From NCBI GenBank assembly GCA_030148725.1, contig JASBSU010000036.1, forward strand, positions 1-64,000: a DNA stretch of 64,000 nt. Direction: 5' to 3'. Positions 26,318-35,090 of this stretch are shown here, piece after piece (within the stretch, counting starts at the first letter, position 1; every line of letters starts with the position of its first letter). The notes under the pieces are model-generated. The model was not told the origin of the DNA, searched no databases, and saw only the letters and a list, made by a program, of their open reading frames with translations. A program made the translations under genes and the position numbers. The DNA comes from Hyphomicrobium sp. (GTDB lineage Bacteria > Pseudomonadota > Alphaproteobacteria > Rhizobiales > Hyphomicrobiaceae).

Positions 26318-27337
26318 TCAGCGTACGCTGGTGAACAGTCGCCGCAGTGTGGTGCGGACTGCGGGGAACATCCGCACGATCTTTCGCGCGAGCCGGATGA
26401 ACCACGGACGCCTGACCTCCGCCTGCGTCAGCTGCTCGATCCAGCGAACGGGCACACGAGCTGCGCCACCCGACGACAGCAAGCCCTCGATGTTCTCGAC
26501 GGCAAATGCCGGGCTGAGTTCGTAGCGGATCTTGTTGCCTGGAAAGGGCGAGGCCGCGGCCAGTTCAGCGACTGCCTCCGGGTCATCGTCGATCGCGATC
26601 ACGTGGCGAACGAGATCGTCCAGAGAGGCAAATTCATTCGCATTGACGAACGCGGCTGCGTTGAAGTCGCCGACAGCTTCGGGTGCTCCCCAGTAGATCG
26701 GGACCGACCCAGCAAGCAATGGATTGATGAGCTTTTCAGTGACATAGCCGGGCGAGATCTGGTTCTCGAATGCAATATTGAACCGCGCTTCGCTTTGCGC
26801 CTCCAGAAGCGCGCGATGATCGGGAAGGTAGCGGCCGCGATTGTTCAAGTAGCGGCCAAGGCTGTCGATCGGGCGCACCTCATTCAGTCGCAGGAAAAAC
26901 TCAGTGCGGACCGTTGGGTTGTTCGAAGCCACAAAGGTGCAGAACCTCTGCCTGCGCGGCCTGACACGGTTGCCGGTCAATTTTGCGATCGCGTTCGGGG
27001 CCGTCGGGTCCCACCAGTCGATGCATGCGATCCAGTTCGGAACGCGCAGCCAGCGGGGGCCGAGAATGGAAGAAGGCGCGAACCCGAGGTAGAGATCGAA
27101 GATGGCAGCCTTGGGATCTTGTGCTTCGGCGGTCCACCAGACACGGAGTGGGCGGCCACCGCGCACGGAAGGGAGAGGGTCGGTGCCGAACACACCGCTG
27201 ACCTGTACGTCACGCCCCGCCGCATCGAGCGTTACGGAATAGCGCGTCGCAAGCTCGCGCACGAGGAAGCATCGAGCCGGGTCGAAGCCCTGATAGAAAT
27301 TGTGAAAGCTGATCGATAGATCCGGCTTTGCCGTCAT
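26318..27337 (-). CDS. GT10 alpha-1,3/1,4-fucosyltransferase
   Basis: A 339-residue GT-B enzyme. The segment FNIAFENQISPGYVTEKL, followed by INPLLAGSVPIYWGAP, is the GT10 donor-binding motif of bacterial and animal alpha-1,3/4-fucosyltransferases. The C-terminus is basic (RLARKIVRMFPAVRTTLRRLF), as in bacterial members that bind the membrane peripherally. ATG 27337 is chosen over a GTG four codons earlier. It would add L-fucose from GDP-fucose to the glycan. No GDP-mannose dehydratase or GDP-fucose synthase gene is in the window. The downstream gene of the fusion protein starts the same strand pair: the fusion gene (27390-29795) lies 52 bp upstream. Confidence 0.9.
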   Translation of the reverse strand: MTAKPDLSISFHNFYQGFDPARCFLVRELATRYSVTLDAAGRDVQVSGVFGTDPLPSVRGGRPLRVWWTAEAQDPKAAIFDLYLGFAPSSILGPRWLRVPNWIACIDWWDPTAPNAIAKLTGNRVRPRRQRFCTFVASNNPTVRTEFFLRLNEVRPIDSLGRYLNNRGRYLPDHRALLEAQSEARFNIAFENQISPGYVTEKLINPLLAGSVPIYWGAPEAVGDFNAAAFVNANEFASLDDLVRHVIAIDDDPEAVAELAAASPFPGNKIRYELSPAFAVENIEGLLSSGGAARVPVRWIEQLTQAEVRRPWFIRLARKIVRMFPAVRTTLRRLFTSVR

Positions 27338-27389
27338 GCCCGAACTCACACTTCCTGGGCTGCGATGATCGCGTCAATCACCCAGGGCA

Positions 27390-29795
27390 TCAGGTTTGTC
27401 GGACCTTCTGCCACTGCCGGCGCAGGGCGATTTGGACGAGCTCGATCGGCGTGAACGGACGCTGCAGTCTCCGGTTCGTCATGGTCGATGGCGTCAGCGC
27501 TTCGTCATGGTGGCGGAGCGTTGGCACGTCGAAGCTGAAGTTGGCAACTCCATGTTTGTGTGTGGCCTCCAGGTAATGATCTACCGGTTCGGTCCACCGA
27601 TCGGCTTTGGCGACCAGGCGAGACGCGTCGGTCGGCGTTATCGCGTAGCCAAACGTGCCGTAGGTCGAGCCCGTCGGGCAGAGGAATATGCGTTGCCCTT
27701 CGAGCTTCTCGGTCGTCGGGACCAACGGGCGATTGCCGCTCGGGTTGAACCCGAGGCGAACTATGCCGCGTTCGGCGAGCGACTTCGTCAGTTCGAGCTG
27801 CTCCAAGAAGCCGGGGAGCACATCGATGTCATCCTCCAAAATGACATAGGTTCGCTCGCCGGCAGCGCACCGCTGCCACAACGTGTAATGGCTCGCGAAA
27901 CAACCGATTTCGCACGGAGCCAGCACGCAGCCACCGCTGCGGCGGGATTGACCCGGATCGTGGCGTGACAGCGGAATATGTTCGCCGCGTTCGGCGTCAA
28001 CGGCTGCGAAGAACGAGAATGGGATGCCCTGCTCGTTCAGGATTTCGCTGATGCGGTCGCGTCGGAGCGTGTCCTGCTCGCGATTTACGACGACGATCTC
28101 GAGCTCCGCCGGCAAGGCGCCCTGGGGTACGTTCGGCGCGGGCGAGGAAGTGGATCCAGGTACCACCTCATTCTCATCGACTGGAACCCATCGCGCGGTT
28201 CGTCTGAAACCGACGAGAAATCTCCGCTGCGCCGGCGGATCGCCAAACAGCCCGTCACCGTAAAGGCGCCTGATGTCCTCCCGCTCGTAGCCGAAGGCGC
28301 CCAGAATGGCTGGGAACAGATCGAAATGCGTCAGCTTGTTGCGGGAGCGTCGCGATGCCTGCATGAGGTCGGTGCGCAGGGGCTCACATTCCGTCATCGC
28401 GAAGAACGGCACCATCGCCTCGCCCACAGCGATAATCGGACCCGTGCTGCCGTGGCAGCCATCGTATCCCTTGTCCATCAGGCTCTGGCCGTGATCGGAG
28501 GTGTAAAAGAGTGCCGTGGAACGGAAGTCGATCTCGGGGACGATTTTGCGAAAGAAGCAGTCGACGCTCCAGCGCACGCCATTCTTGTAATGCGCGAGCA
28601 TCTCCGCCCTTCGGGCCAAGCCAGCGGTCGCAAAATGCGCCTCGTCGCGGGGATACTTGTCGTCGTAAGGGGTGTGCAGTCCGAATTTGTCGACATAGAT
28701 CAGCGCCGGAGCCGGATCCTTGAGCGCTTCGATGAGGCGATTGGCGACCTCCATATCCCGCTGGCAGTCTTCGACGGCCGGCATCGGGATGTGCTGATCA
28801 ATGAAGCTTGCTTCGCGCAGCGACATGCCGCTGTGCAGCCACCACGTATTCGTCGAGAAGCCATCGACGTAGACCGTCTTGAACCCCGCCGCGTGCGCGT
28901 ACTGCCAGATGTTGGGCCCTGCGAAATTGAGGCCATCGAACAGCTGGTAGCGTAAGTCGTCGGGTCGTGCTCCGTAGCGGAATGTGTAGCGGGAGTAGGA
29001 CGAGCAGTTATGGCTGGATATCGCCACGCCCATGTCCATCAGCCGCTCTCCGAGGCTGGCGAGGTATGGCGTCGTCTCGTGCGACGGGTTGGCGAGGGAC
29101 AGGTAGTCTCCACGCACGCTTTCATCCATCACCACGATGACTTTGTTGATCGACGGCGTTCGGCGTGGCGCGATCGCGACGGGCGCTGGCTCTTTCGGCG
29201 GCGAGATGTCGCCGCGAAAGATATGGACGAGCAATTGAATGGGAATTCTGCAGATCGTCGGCAGCGGGGGCTGCCACCGCGTGAGGGCGATGACGAGGAT
29301 GCCGCCGAGGCCTGCGATGATGGGCAGCAGCAGCCAGTTGCTTGCGAAGGGTGCTTGGGGAGGCCAGATGAAAACAGCGGCCGCCAGGAGGCTTACCGCC
29401 AGCACGGGTACGATGTGGCGGTAGTAGCTCTTGAACGCATCGGCTGCCATATCGCGCTCGCGCCATAGCAGCTCGATGATGTCGTCATCGAAGTAGATGC
29501 GCTTGTCGATATGGTTGCCTGAAATACTGCGATACGTGACAAGAGCGACGCCGCTCAGCACGAAATAGAAGACAAAGAAGACGCGAAGGGCTGCGTTCTC
29601 GACGAAGGGCGCCAGAAACGGTGCGGCTGCGGCAGACAGATATACGCTGCGGTAGATGGCCAGCCTTATCGCGCGGCCGCTGCGGTGCGCCGGCTTGAAC
29701 CGGGAATACATCCCGAAGTCGACCTCGATAAAGCGGTAGCCAGCCCCCGCGATTGCCACGAGAGTCATCAGCTTGAGCGCCGTGACCAGATCCAT
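27390..29795 (-). CDS. Membrane sulfatase-like/phosphoethanolamine-transferase-like domain fused to GT25 glycosyltransferase
   Basis: An 801-residue protein with three parts. Residues 1-200 hold about five hydrophobic segments. Residues about 218-540 form a sulfatase/alkaline-phosphatase-superfamily domain: NKVIVVMDESVRGDYLSL (M at about 224), SSYSRYTFRYG, and TSDHGQSL with metal-ligand Asp-His. The layout recalls EptA-type transferases. Residues about 563-801 form a GT25 domain: EIVVVNREQDTLRRDRI, CFASHYTLWQRC and the acidic VILEDDID at about 650-657. There is no stop or frameshift between the domains. The start at 29795 begins a hydrophobic segment and discards an unsupported upstream extension. 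The topology is puzzling because the sulfatase part is normally periplasmic and GT25 cytoplasmic. Confidence 0.85.
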   Translation of the reverse strand: MDLVTALKLMTLVAIAGAGYRFIEVDFGMYSRFKPAHRSGRAIRLAIYRSVYLSAAAAPFLAPFVENAALRVFFVFYFVLSGVALVTYRSISGNHIDKRIYFDDDIIELLWRERDMAADAFKSYYRHIVPVLAVSLLAAAVFIWPPQAPFASNWLLLPIIAGLGGILVIALTRWQPPLPTICRIPIQLLVHIFRGDISPPKEPAPVAIAPRRTPSINKVIVVMDESVRGDYLSLANPSHETTPYLASLGERLMDMGVAISSHNCSSYSRYTFRYGARPDDLRYQLFDGLNFAGPNIWQYAHAAGFKTVYVDGFSTNTWWLHSGMSLREASFIDQHIPMPAVEDCQRDMEVANRLIEALKDPAPALIYVDKFGLHTPYDDKYPRDEAHFATAGLARRAEMLAHYKNGVRWSVDCFFRKIVPEIDFRSTALFYTSDHGQSLMDKGYDGCHGSTGPIIAVGEAMVPFFAMTECEPLRTDLMQASRRSRNKLTHFDLFPAILGAFGYEREDIRRLYGDGLFGDPPAQRRFLVGFRRTARWVPVDENEVVPGSTSSPAPNVPQGALPAELEIVVVNREQDTLRRDRISEILNEQGIPFSFFAAVDAERGEHIPLSRHDPGQSRRSGGCVLAPCEIGCFASHYTLWQRCAAGERTYVILEDDIDVLPGFLEQLELTKSLAERGIVRLGFNPSGNRPLVPTTEKLEGQRIFLCPTGSTYGTFGYAITPTDASRLVAKADRWTEPVDHYLEATHKHGVANFSFDVPTLRHHDEALTPSTMTNRRLQRPFTPIELVQIALRRQWQKVRQT

Positions 29796-30149
29796 ATTGC
29801 CTTCCCGGCACCCTATCGCTGCGGCGTTCCCACCCACGGAGCGGCCAACGTACGGACCAGCCTCCTGAGGGACAAGGCAAGCGGCCAAGCGGTTTCGTTT
29901 GGCTGGGGATTTCTGGGTACGGTTGCTCCTCCGCTACACGCGAGCCATGCACGACCGCAGCCCGCCGCCGCTTTTGCATCGGCAGATTCATTCGGAGAGA
30001 AGCGCGTTGGTTGAGTTCACACGCTGTTGCTCGCCAAAATGGTGTGAAGACCCCGCGCGCACGACCTCTCGCGCGGCGTTGTTCGCAGCCGCAGGGTCGA
30101 CAATAGTCCGGCGGATAGGGCATACGGGGCCCTACGCTCGGGAGAATGC
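29796..30149. other. Divergent promoter region between the fusion gene and a GT4 gene
   Basis: These 354 bp should hold promoters for both directions. An inverted repeat at 30016-30048 is listed separately, and GGAGAA at 30141-30146 serves the GT4 gene. No gene is seen. Confidence 0.45.
30016..30048. promoter_or_regulatory. Perfect 7-bp inverted repeat TTCACAC-N19-GTGTGAA
   Basis: TTCACAC at 30016-30022 and GTGTGAA at 30042-30048 are exact inverted copies separated by 19 bp, roughly two helical turns centre to centre plus. It sits between two divergent glycan genes, 102 bp from the GT4 start. It could be an operator for a dimeric regulator; none is identified. Confidence 0.3.
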
Positions 30150-31283
30150 ATGAAAGTCGCGGTGCTCGATCATTACAACGGGGGAACCGCGCCGCACAAG
30201 GATTCGATCACAACGCCGCTGGTTCTGCAGTCTCTCGGACATGCGGTAGAGCTTCTTTCGTGCGACCCGACTCTGGCAGCCCCGGTGAGCATTCAGGGCC
30301 TGCACATCGCGCCGATTTCGCAGTGGAGCTCTCACCTCGGCGATTTCGATTGTGCCGTCGCCATTTCCCGGTTCGATCATTCGCTCAGCAATATCCTTCG
30401 CGGAATGAAGGCGGCAGGCGTGCCGCTCATCGTCAAAGGCGATACCGATGGAACGCTCGGGTTTCCCCTGCGCCCGAACTACCTGCGCATCCGGCCGATG
30501 CTGGACGATCCTGCGAACACATTTCGGCATCTGAAATGGCGCCTGCCCGTGCGCCACTGGGTCGGGCGGAAGCTCGAGCACGTCGAGCTTGCTGACCGGG
30601 TGGTGGTCGAAAGTCCAGGCGCCGCTGCCAATCTTGGTCAGGTGCTTCACCACTGGGGCTTGGACCCGCATCTTTCCAAAGTGCGCTTCATTCCCAATCA
30701 GGTGGCTCAGGAAGTCATCGACGCGCCGATCCAGAACAGCAAGCCGAAGGCCGTGGTGTCCGTCGGCCGGTGGGACGACATGAGGTGCAAGGGTGCCGAT
30801 CTGCTGGCGCCCGTGGTACGCAACCTTCTTCAGTCGCGAAATGACTACACGGTTACGATCGTCGGAAGCGGGGTCGGTGAAGTAAAGCGCAGATTGGGCG
30901 ATCACGATGCCGGGCGCGTCAGGTTCATCGATGAGGTGGATTTCTCAGAGGTCCAGAAGCTCATTCTCGATGCCCGCGTCGTCCTCGTTCCTTCACGGCT
31001 CGAGAGCTTTTCATTCGTATCAGCCGAGGCTCTGTGTGCCGGCGCATCGCTTGTTGTCACGCCCATTGAATCGCTGAACTACCTCGCCGGCGGCGGCCTT
31101 TGGGGTACGGTTGCAAGGGACTTTTCGGCCGCGGCAATCACCGCGGCGCTGCTGAGCGAGATCGAGCGGTGGGAGACGGGACAGCAGTCATCTGAGGCGA
31201 TCGCTTCGTTCTGGCGTGGCCGACTGGCACCGAGTTCGACAGCGGTGCAATGGTCAAAGCTGCTGCGAGAGGTCATCGTCTGA
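30150..31283 (+). CDS. Family 4 glycosyltransferase
   Basis: A 377-residue GT-B enzyme. The C-terminal donor domain shows VVSVGRWDDMRCKGADLL, VTIVGSG and SRLESFSFVSAEALCAGASLV, the E-x7-E motif of GT4. The N-terminal acceptor half is less conserved. ATG 30150 has GGAGAA four bases upstream. It is the first gene of a plus-strand run of glycan genes. Donor and acceptor are unknown. Confidence 0.87.
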   Translation: MKVAVLDHYNGGTAPHKDSITTPLVLQSLGHAVELLSCDPTLAAPVSIQGLHIAPISQWSSHLGDFDCAVAISRFDHSLSNILRGMKAAGVPLIVKGDTDGTLGFPLRPNYLRIRPMLDDPANTFRHLKWRLPVRHWVGRKLEHVELADRVVVESPGAAANLGQVLHHWGLDPHLSKVRFIPNQVAQEVIDAPIQNSKPKAVVSVGRWDDMRCKGADLLAPVVRNLLQSRNDYTVTIVGSGVGEVKRRLGDHDAGRVRFIDEVDFSEVQKLILDARVVLVPSRLESFSFVSAEALCAGASLVVTPIESLNYLAGGGLWGTVARDFSAAAITAALLSEIERWETGQQSSEAIASFWRGRLAPSSTAVQWSKLLREVIV

Positions 31284-31344
31284 TACGACATTGGTCTCTC
31301 GTCCTGGATGGGCGTGAGCTTGAGGCTTCATAGGGGCATGCCTC

Positions 31345-32274
31345 GTGACAACAATCGCAGTCCTTGCAGGGACGGGTTTCATCGGTCGGCATATCGCTGA
31401 TCTGTGGACCGCGACCGCAAAGCCGGATCGCAGGCTGCGATTGCTCGTGCGACGCCCACCGCCGGATTGGGCTCCGATGCCTCACGCCGAATTCTATCCG
31501 GTCGACTTGGAGTGCAGCACGACCCTGAGGGGCGCCCTCTCGGACTGCGATGGCCTGATCAATCTATTGCGGCCGGATGGGACGGGCCGGACTCTGTCGA
31601 TTGTGCGGAATGTTCTCGCGGCACTCCCGAGCCATGCTCAGGCAGTCATTCATGCGAGCAGCATCGACGTCTACGGCAACGCCGGAGCGAGGCTTGTGAC
31701 CGAGAACAGCCCTGTCGCACCGCCTACGCCCTATGCACAGGAGCACCTGGCCATCGAGGCGGAGGTCGCTCGGGCCCCTGCTCCCGTCACCATACTTCGC
31801 CTCGGCGCTGTTTTCGGGACGGGTGGGAAGAACCTGCTGCGCATGGCCCATCAAGTTGCGAGCGAGCCGACGGCCAAACTGGCTCTCCGAAGAGCGCTGA
31901 ACGGTCGACGCCGTTTTCATCTGGTGTCCGCTGAGTTCGTTGCGACGGCCATCATCCAGCTCGCGACGCGGCAGGTCGAACTGCCGAAGCTCGTGCTCCT
32001 GACGGAGGATACCGACGAGAACAATTTTTTCGCTTTTGTGCAGTCGAGGTTTGCAGCCGCATTTGGCCGCAAAATTCCGCCGGTTGGGTTCGCCCCTCCA
32101 TGGATGCTGGCCACCGCCGGCATGCTTCTGGGACGCTCTGTCGTCGATCCGAGGCGACGATTTTCGAATGCGCGCGCTGCTGACGTCGGACTCAAAGCCC
32201 CTCGTCCATTCTCAGAGAGCGTCGATCGCTATGCGGCATCTCTGGCCGGCGATCTGAAGCGTGGCGCGTCATGA
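31345..32274 (+). CDS. NAD-dependent epimerase/dehydratase-like SDR with altered catalytic motif
   Basis: A 309-residue extended SDR. The cofactor loop AVLAGTGFIGRH begins at residue 5, HASSIDVYGNA holds the Ser region, and the Tyr position is PYAQEHLAIE. The usual YxxxK reads YAQEH, so the catalytic lysine is replaced by histidine. It may have weak or altered activity, or act as a reductase variant. The start is GTG at 31345 with TAGGGG upstream. It overlaps the next GT4 gene as ATGA (32271-32274), which suggests that it prepares a sugar nucleotide for that transferase. Confidence 0.75.
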   Translation: MTTIAVLAGTGFIGRHIADLWTATAKPDRRLRLLVRRPPPDWAPMPHAEFYPVDLECSTTLRGALSDCDGLINLLRPDGTGRTLSIVRNVLAALPSHAQAVIHASSIDVYGNAGARLVTENSPVAPPTPYAQEHLAIEAEVARAPAPVTILRLGAVFGTGGKNLLRMAHQVASEPTAKLALRRALNGRRRFHLVSAEFVATAIIQLATRQVELPKLVLLTEDTDENNFFAFVQSRFAAAFGRKIPPVGFAPPWMLATAGMLLGRSVVDPRRRFSNARAADVGLKAPRPFSESVDRYAASLAGDLKRGAS

Positions 32275-33416
32275 AAATTCTTCTCTCCAGCCTCTCTCTT
32301 CACTCCGAGAACGGCACCGGAACGGCGCAGCGGACGCGGTATCTGGCGCGATATCTTTCGCGGTCCGGCGCTGAGTGTTCGGTCGCCACAATCGAGGATG
32401 GCGATCTTGCGAGAGAGCTGCGGGATGCTGGCATCCCCGTATACGCAACGGGCCACATCCGGGCGCCGTATCACATCCCCTTTATAGATTTCCCGCGCCT
32501 TTCGAGGCTCGTTGCCGAAGCCGACGCGGTGCACATTCTCGGATATTGGAATCTTCTCTCGGTCGCCGTTGCCTGGCTCGCGCGCAAGCATTGCCGGCCA
32601 TACGTGCTTTCCGGGGCCGGAGAGTTTGCCGCCCTCGACCAACGCAGCGTTGTGAAGCGGATGTTCCATCGCCTCTTCGGTGAGAGGATGATCGATGGCG
32701 CTGTGGCTATCGTAGCGATTACGGGTCTGGAGAAGCGCCAGATATCGGCGCGTCTGGGTATCGCACCCGATCGCATCCTTGTTCTGCCGAACGGCGTCGA
32801 AATTTCAGGCTCCGCCCCCACTCACCGACGGAATGAGGAGCCAGGAGCAATTTTGTTCATGGGGCGCCTCGCCACCATCAAGGGGCCTGACCTGTTGCTG
32901 GAGGCGTTCGCAAATGTCGCCGACCGGTTTCCTGATGTAAGGCTCATCTTGGCTGGGCCGGATGGTGGCATGCTGGCGGGCCTGAAGCGGCGATGCGGAG
33001 CGCTGCGCCTGTCACAGCGTGTCTCCTTTCCGGGCTTCATGGGAGAGGCAGCGCGTGATGCTGCGTACGCCGACGCCTTGCTCGTGGCAGTTCCCTCGCG
33101 CGATGAAGCGATGAGCCTCGTTGCGCTGGAGGCCGGTGCGCACGCAAAGCCGGTGCTCATCACTGAGCGGTGTGGGTTGGAGGACATCGAGGGACTGGGC
33201 GCTGGACGCGTCGCGCCGGCGACCGTCGAGGGCTTAACGGCTGCTCTCGGGCAGCTTCTATCGGAGCGCGAGAAACTCGGTGCGGCTGGTGCGAATATGC
33301 GCGCATACGTTGCAGCACATTATAGCTGGCCGGAAATTGTGCGGCAGCTTCTGCAATTTTTCGGTGATCATATGCCTCCGGCGCGCGTCGACACGACTGT
33401 GGACGGTGCACAATAG
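32271..33416 (+). CDS. Family 4 glycosyltransferase
   Basis: A 381-residue GT-B enzyme. MKILLSSLSLHSENGTGTAQRTRYL forms the N-terminal loop; ILFMGRLATIKGPDLLLEAF and SRDEAMSLVALEAGAHAKPVL are the GT4 donor-domain motifs, including the E-x7-E pair. Translation is coupled to the upstream SDR by an ATGA overlap. It is probably one of the repeat-unit transferases. The donor is unknown. The next gene starts 162 bp later. Confidence 0.88.
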   Translation: MKILLSSLSLHSENGTGTAQRTRYLARYLSRSGAECSVATIEDGDLARELRDAGIPVYATGHIRAPYHIPFIDFPRLSRLVAEADAVHILGYWNLLSVAVAWLARKHCRPYVLSGAGEFAALDQRSVVKRMFHRLFGERMIDGAVAIVAITGLEKRQISARLGIAPDRILVLPNGVEISGSAPTHRRNEEPGAILFMGRLATIKGPDLLLEAFANVADRFPDVRLILAGPDGGMLAGLKRRCGALRLSQRVSFPGFMGEAARDAAYADALLVAVPSRDEAMSLVALEAGAHAKPVLITERCGLEDIEGLGAGRVAPATVEGLTAALGQLLSEREKLGAAGANMRAYVAAHYSWPEIVRQLLQFFGDHMPPARVDTTVDGAQ

Positions 33417-33578
33417 CCATATCGACGGAGAGGATACGGTGCGGCACGGTTCGCGATCTGAAACGTCGTCGCGTCTGCGGAGCCAAGCCTTGTTGCTCGA
33501 TGGGATGAGTGCACAGTCGGCCAGGCTCGAGGCTTTCGGGCTCGTTGCCCGGATTCCCAAACACAGCGTAGGTCAGCG

Positions 33579-35090
33579 ATGGCCGTAACCGGCGCATTTT
33601 TCGTATCCGGAGCCGGCGCCGCAGGTCCTAGACACTTCTTCCGGCTGAGAGCTTCACAGCAGCTTGCCGTCGCCATTGCGCCAGCGCTTGTGATCGGATC
33701 TCTCTACCTTTGGCTGAAGCCCGTCTATCCCGGCAGCGCGGGCGTGCTCCTAAGCTTCCTTTGCGCGAGTGTTTTCCTGCTTTCCATTGCGGCGGTCGCG
33801 CTTCCTTCATTCTTCGTCGTGACGCTTGCGGCGTTGCTGAGTCTTGGCTTCCTCGCAAAGCTCGTCGCCCACCTCGTTTTTCAAGTCGTTTTGATCGAGC
33901 CTATCGGTCATTTCAATGGCTCCGGACAAGCCTGGGATACAGCTTTGAGCTTTGCCACAGCCGGCTTAGCGGGAGCGTGCGTCGCTATGCTTTTGGCGGC
34001 CTTCGTCCCGGTCGTCGTCAATCCCGCGGCGATAAGCTCCGACCGTCGAAATGAAGCAAGGTTCGTGTCGATCGTTCTTGTCGTTCAACTCGCGCTGGCC
34101 ATTGCCGTGTATGCCATGAACTACCGGTGGAATATTCTTCGCATCGGATATCCGCTCGGGATACAGCTGCCCACTGTGGCTTACGGCGTCCTCTCGTTCA
34201 TCATTACCTGGGGTGCCTTGCTCGGGGCTCTCTTCCTCACCCAGCGCAAAATCGAACTCGGTTGCCTCTCGCATGCGGCGCTGATTTATGTCGCTGCGAT
34301 CCTGGGCGTGTTCGCTTCGATCACCATGGGTAGCCGCGTGCAACTCCTTCTGTTTGTCGGCGCGGCGAGCATGCTGGTCGCCGTCCAATGGCGCGCTGTA
34401 CAGAACTGGTGGCGGGTGGCCATTGCTTTTTGGTTCGCGGTACTCGCGTTCGGGCTGAGCATCGGGTTTGTGTCGATTGAGCGAAATTTTGCGTTTCACA
34501 AGTTGCCAGCGCCTACGGTATCGACGACGCCGTCGATCTCCGCGCCGAAATCCGCCCAGCATAAGGATAGGGTACTGACCGAGGGCCGGATCAACGGTCT
34601 CAAGTATGAGTTGGGCACGCTGTTCGTCATGCGGTGGGTCGGGCTCGAAGGTGTAATGACGACAGCCGGCGATGCAAGTTCGCTCGGCGTTCCGTTGCTC
34701 ATCAAAGCGCTGCGCGAAGAACCTTCCGCGGGAGTCGATGCGATCTACCAGCGGATGTCCGGAGACAAATATCGCGACGTCAAAGACTTCGTTTTTCTAT
34801 CGCTCCCAGGAGCGATCGGTGTTGTGAGCTATTCGGGCTCACTGTGGGTGATCGCCGGGTCGATGTTCGTGTTTGTCCTTGCGGGTCATTTCTTCGAGGT
34901 TGCAGCTGGCGGCCTAACGAAAAGCATCGCCGCCTGTTCAGTCGTCGGCGTGTCGTTGGCATACTTGGTCGTGCAGCTGAACGTCCCGTGGACATTCATT
35001 GTCTATGCTCTCGAGCTTGTGGGTGCGATTTTCAGCCTGGCCATTCTCAATTTTCTTATCGCCAGGGCGTTTTCAAACGGATCCACGTGA
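33579..35090 (+). CDS. Multi-pass membrane protein, candidate polysaccharide polymerase (Wzy-like)
   Basis: A 503-residue protein with about ten to twelve hydrophobic segments and one large polar loop (about residues 310-410, HKLPAPTVSTTPSIS through SGDKYRDVKDF). Wzy and O-antigen ligases have this plan, with a big periplasmic loop. Family-level sequence motifs were not recognised, so the call rests on topology and setting. It is followed at once by an ABC exporter whose ATG overlaps its stop (TGATG at 35088-35092), indicating a shared function. An alternative role is a membrane glycosyltransferase or acyltransferase. Confidence 0.55.
   Translation: MAVTGAFFVSGAGAAGPRHFFRLRASQQLAVAIAPALVIGSLYLWLKPVYPGSAGVLLSFLCASVFLLSIAAVALPSFFVVTLAALLSLGFLAKLVAHLVFQVVLIEPIGHFNGSGQAWDTALSFATAGLAGACVAMLLAAFVPVVVNPAAISSDRRNEARFVSIVLVVQLALAIAVYAMNYRWNILRIGYPLGIQLPTVAYGVLSFIITWGALLGALFLTQRKIELGCLSHAALIYVAAILGVFASITMGSRVQLLLFVGAASMLVAVQWRAVQNWWRVAIAFWFAVLAFGLSIGFVSIERNFAFHKLPAPTVSTTPSISAPKSAQHKDRVLTEGRINGLKYELGTLFVMRWVGLEGVMTTAGDASSLGVPLLIKALREEPSAGVDAIYQRMSGDKYRDVKDFVFLSLPGAIGVVSYSGSLWVIAGSMFVFVLAGHFFEVAAGGLTKSIAACSVVGVSLAYLVVQLNVPWTFIVYALELVGAIFSLAILNFLIARAFSNGST

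Noticed and set aside
26132-27319. 395-codon open frame on the plus strand opposite the GT10 gene
   Set aside because: The opposite strand encodes a convincing fucosyltransferase; the plus-strand translation shows no domain.
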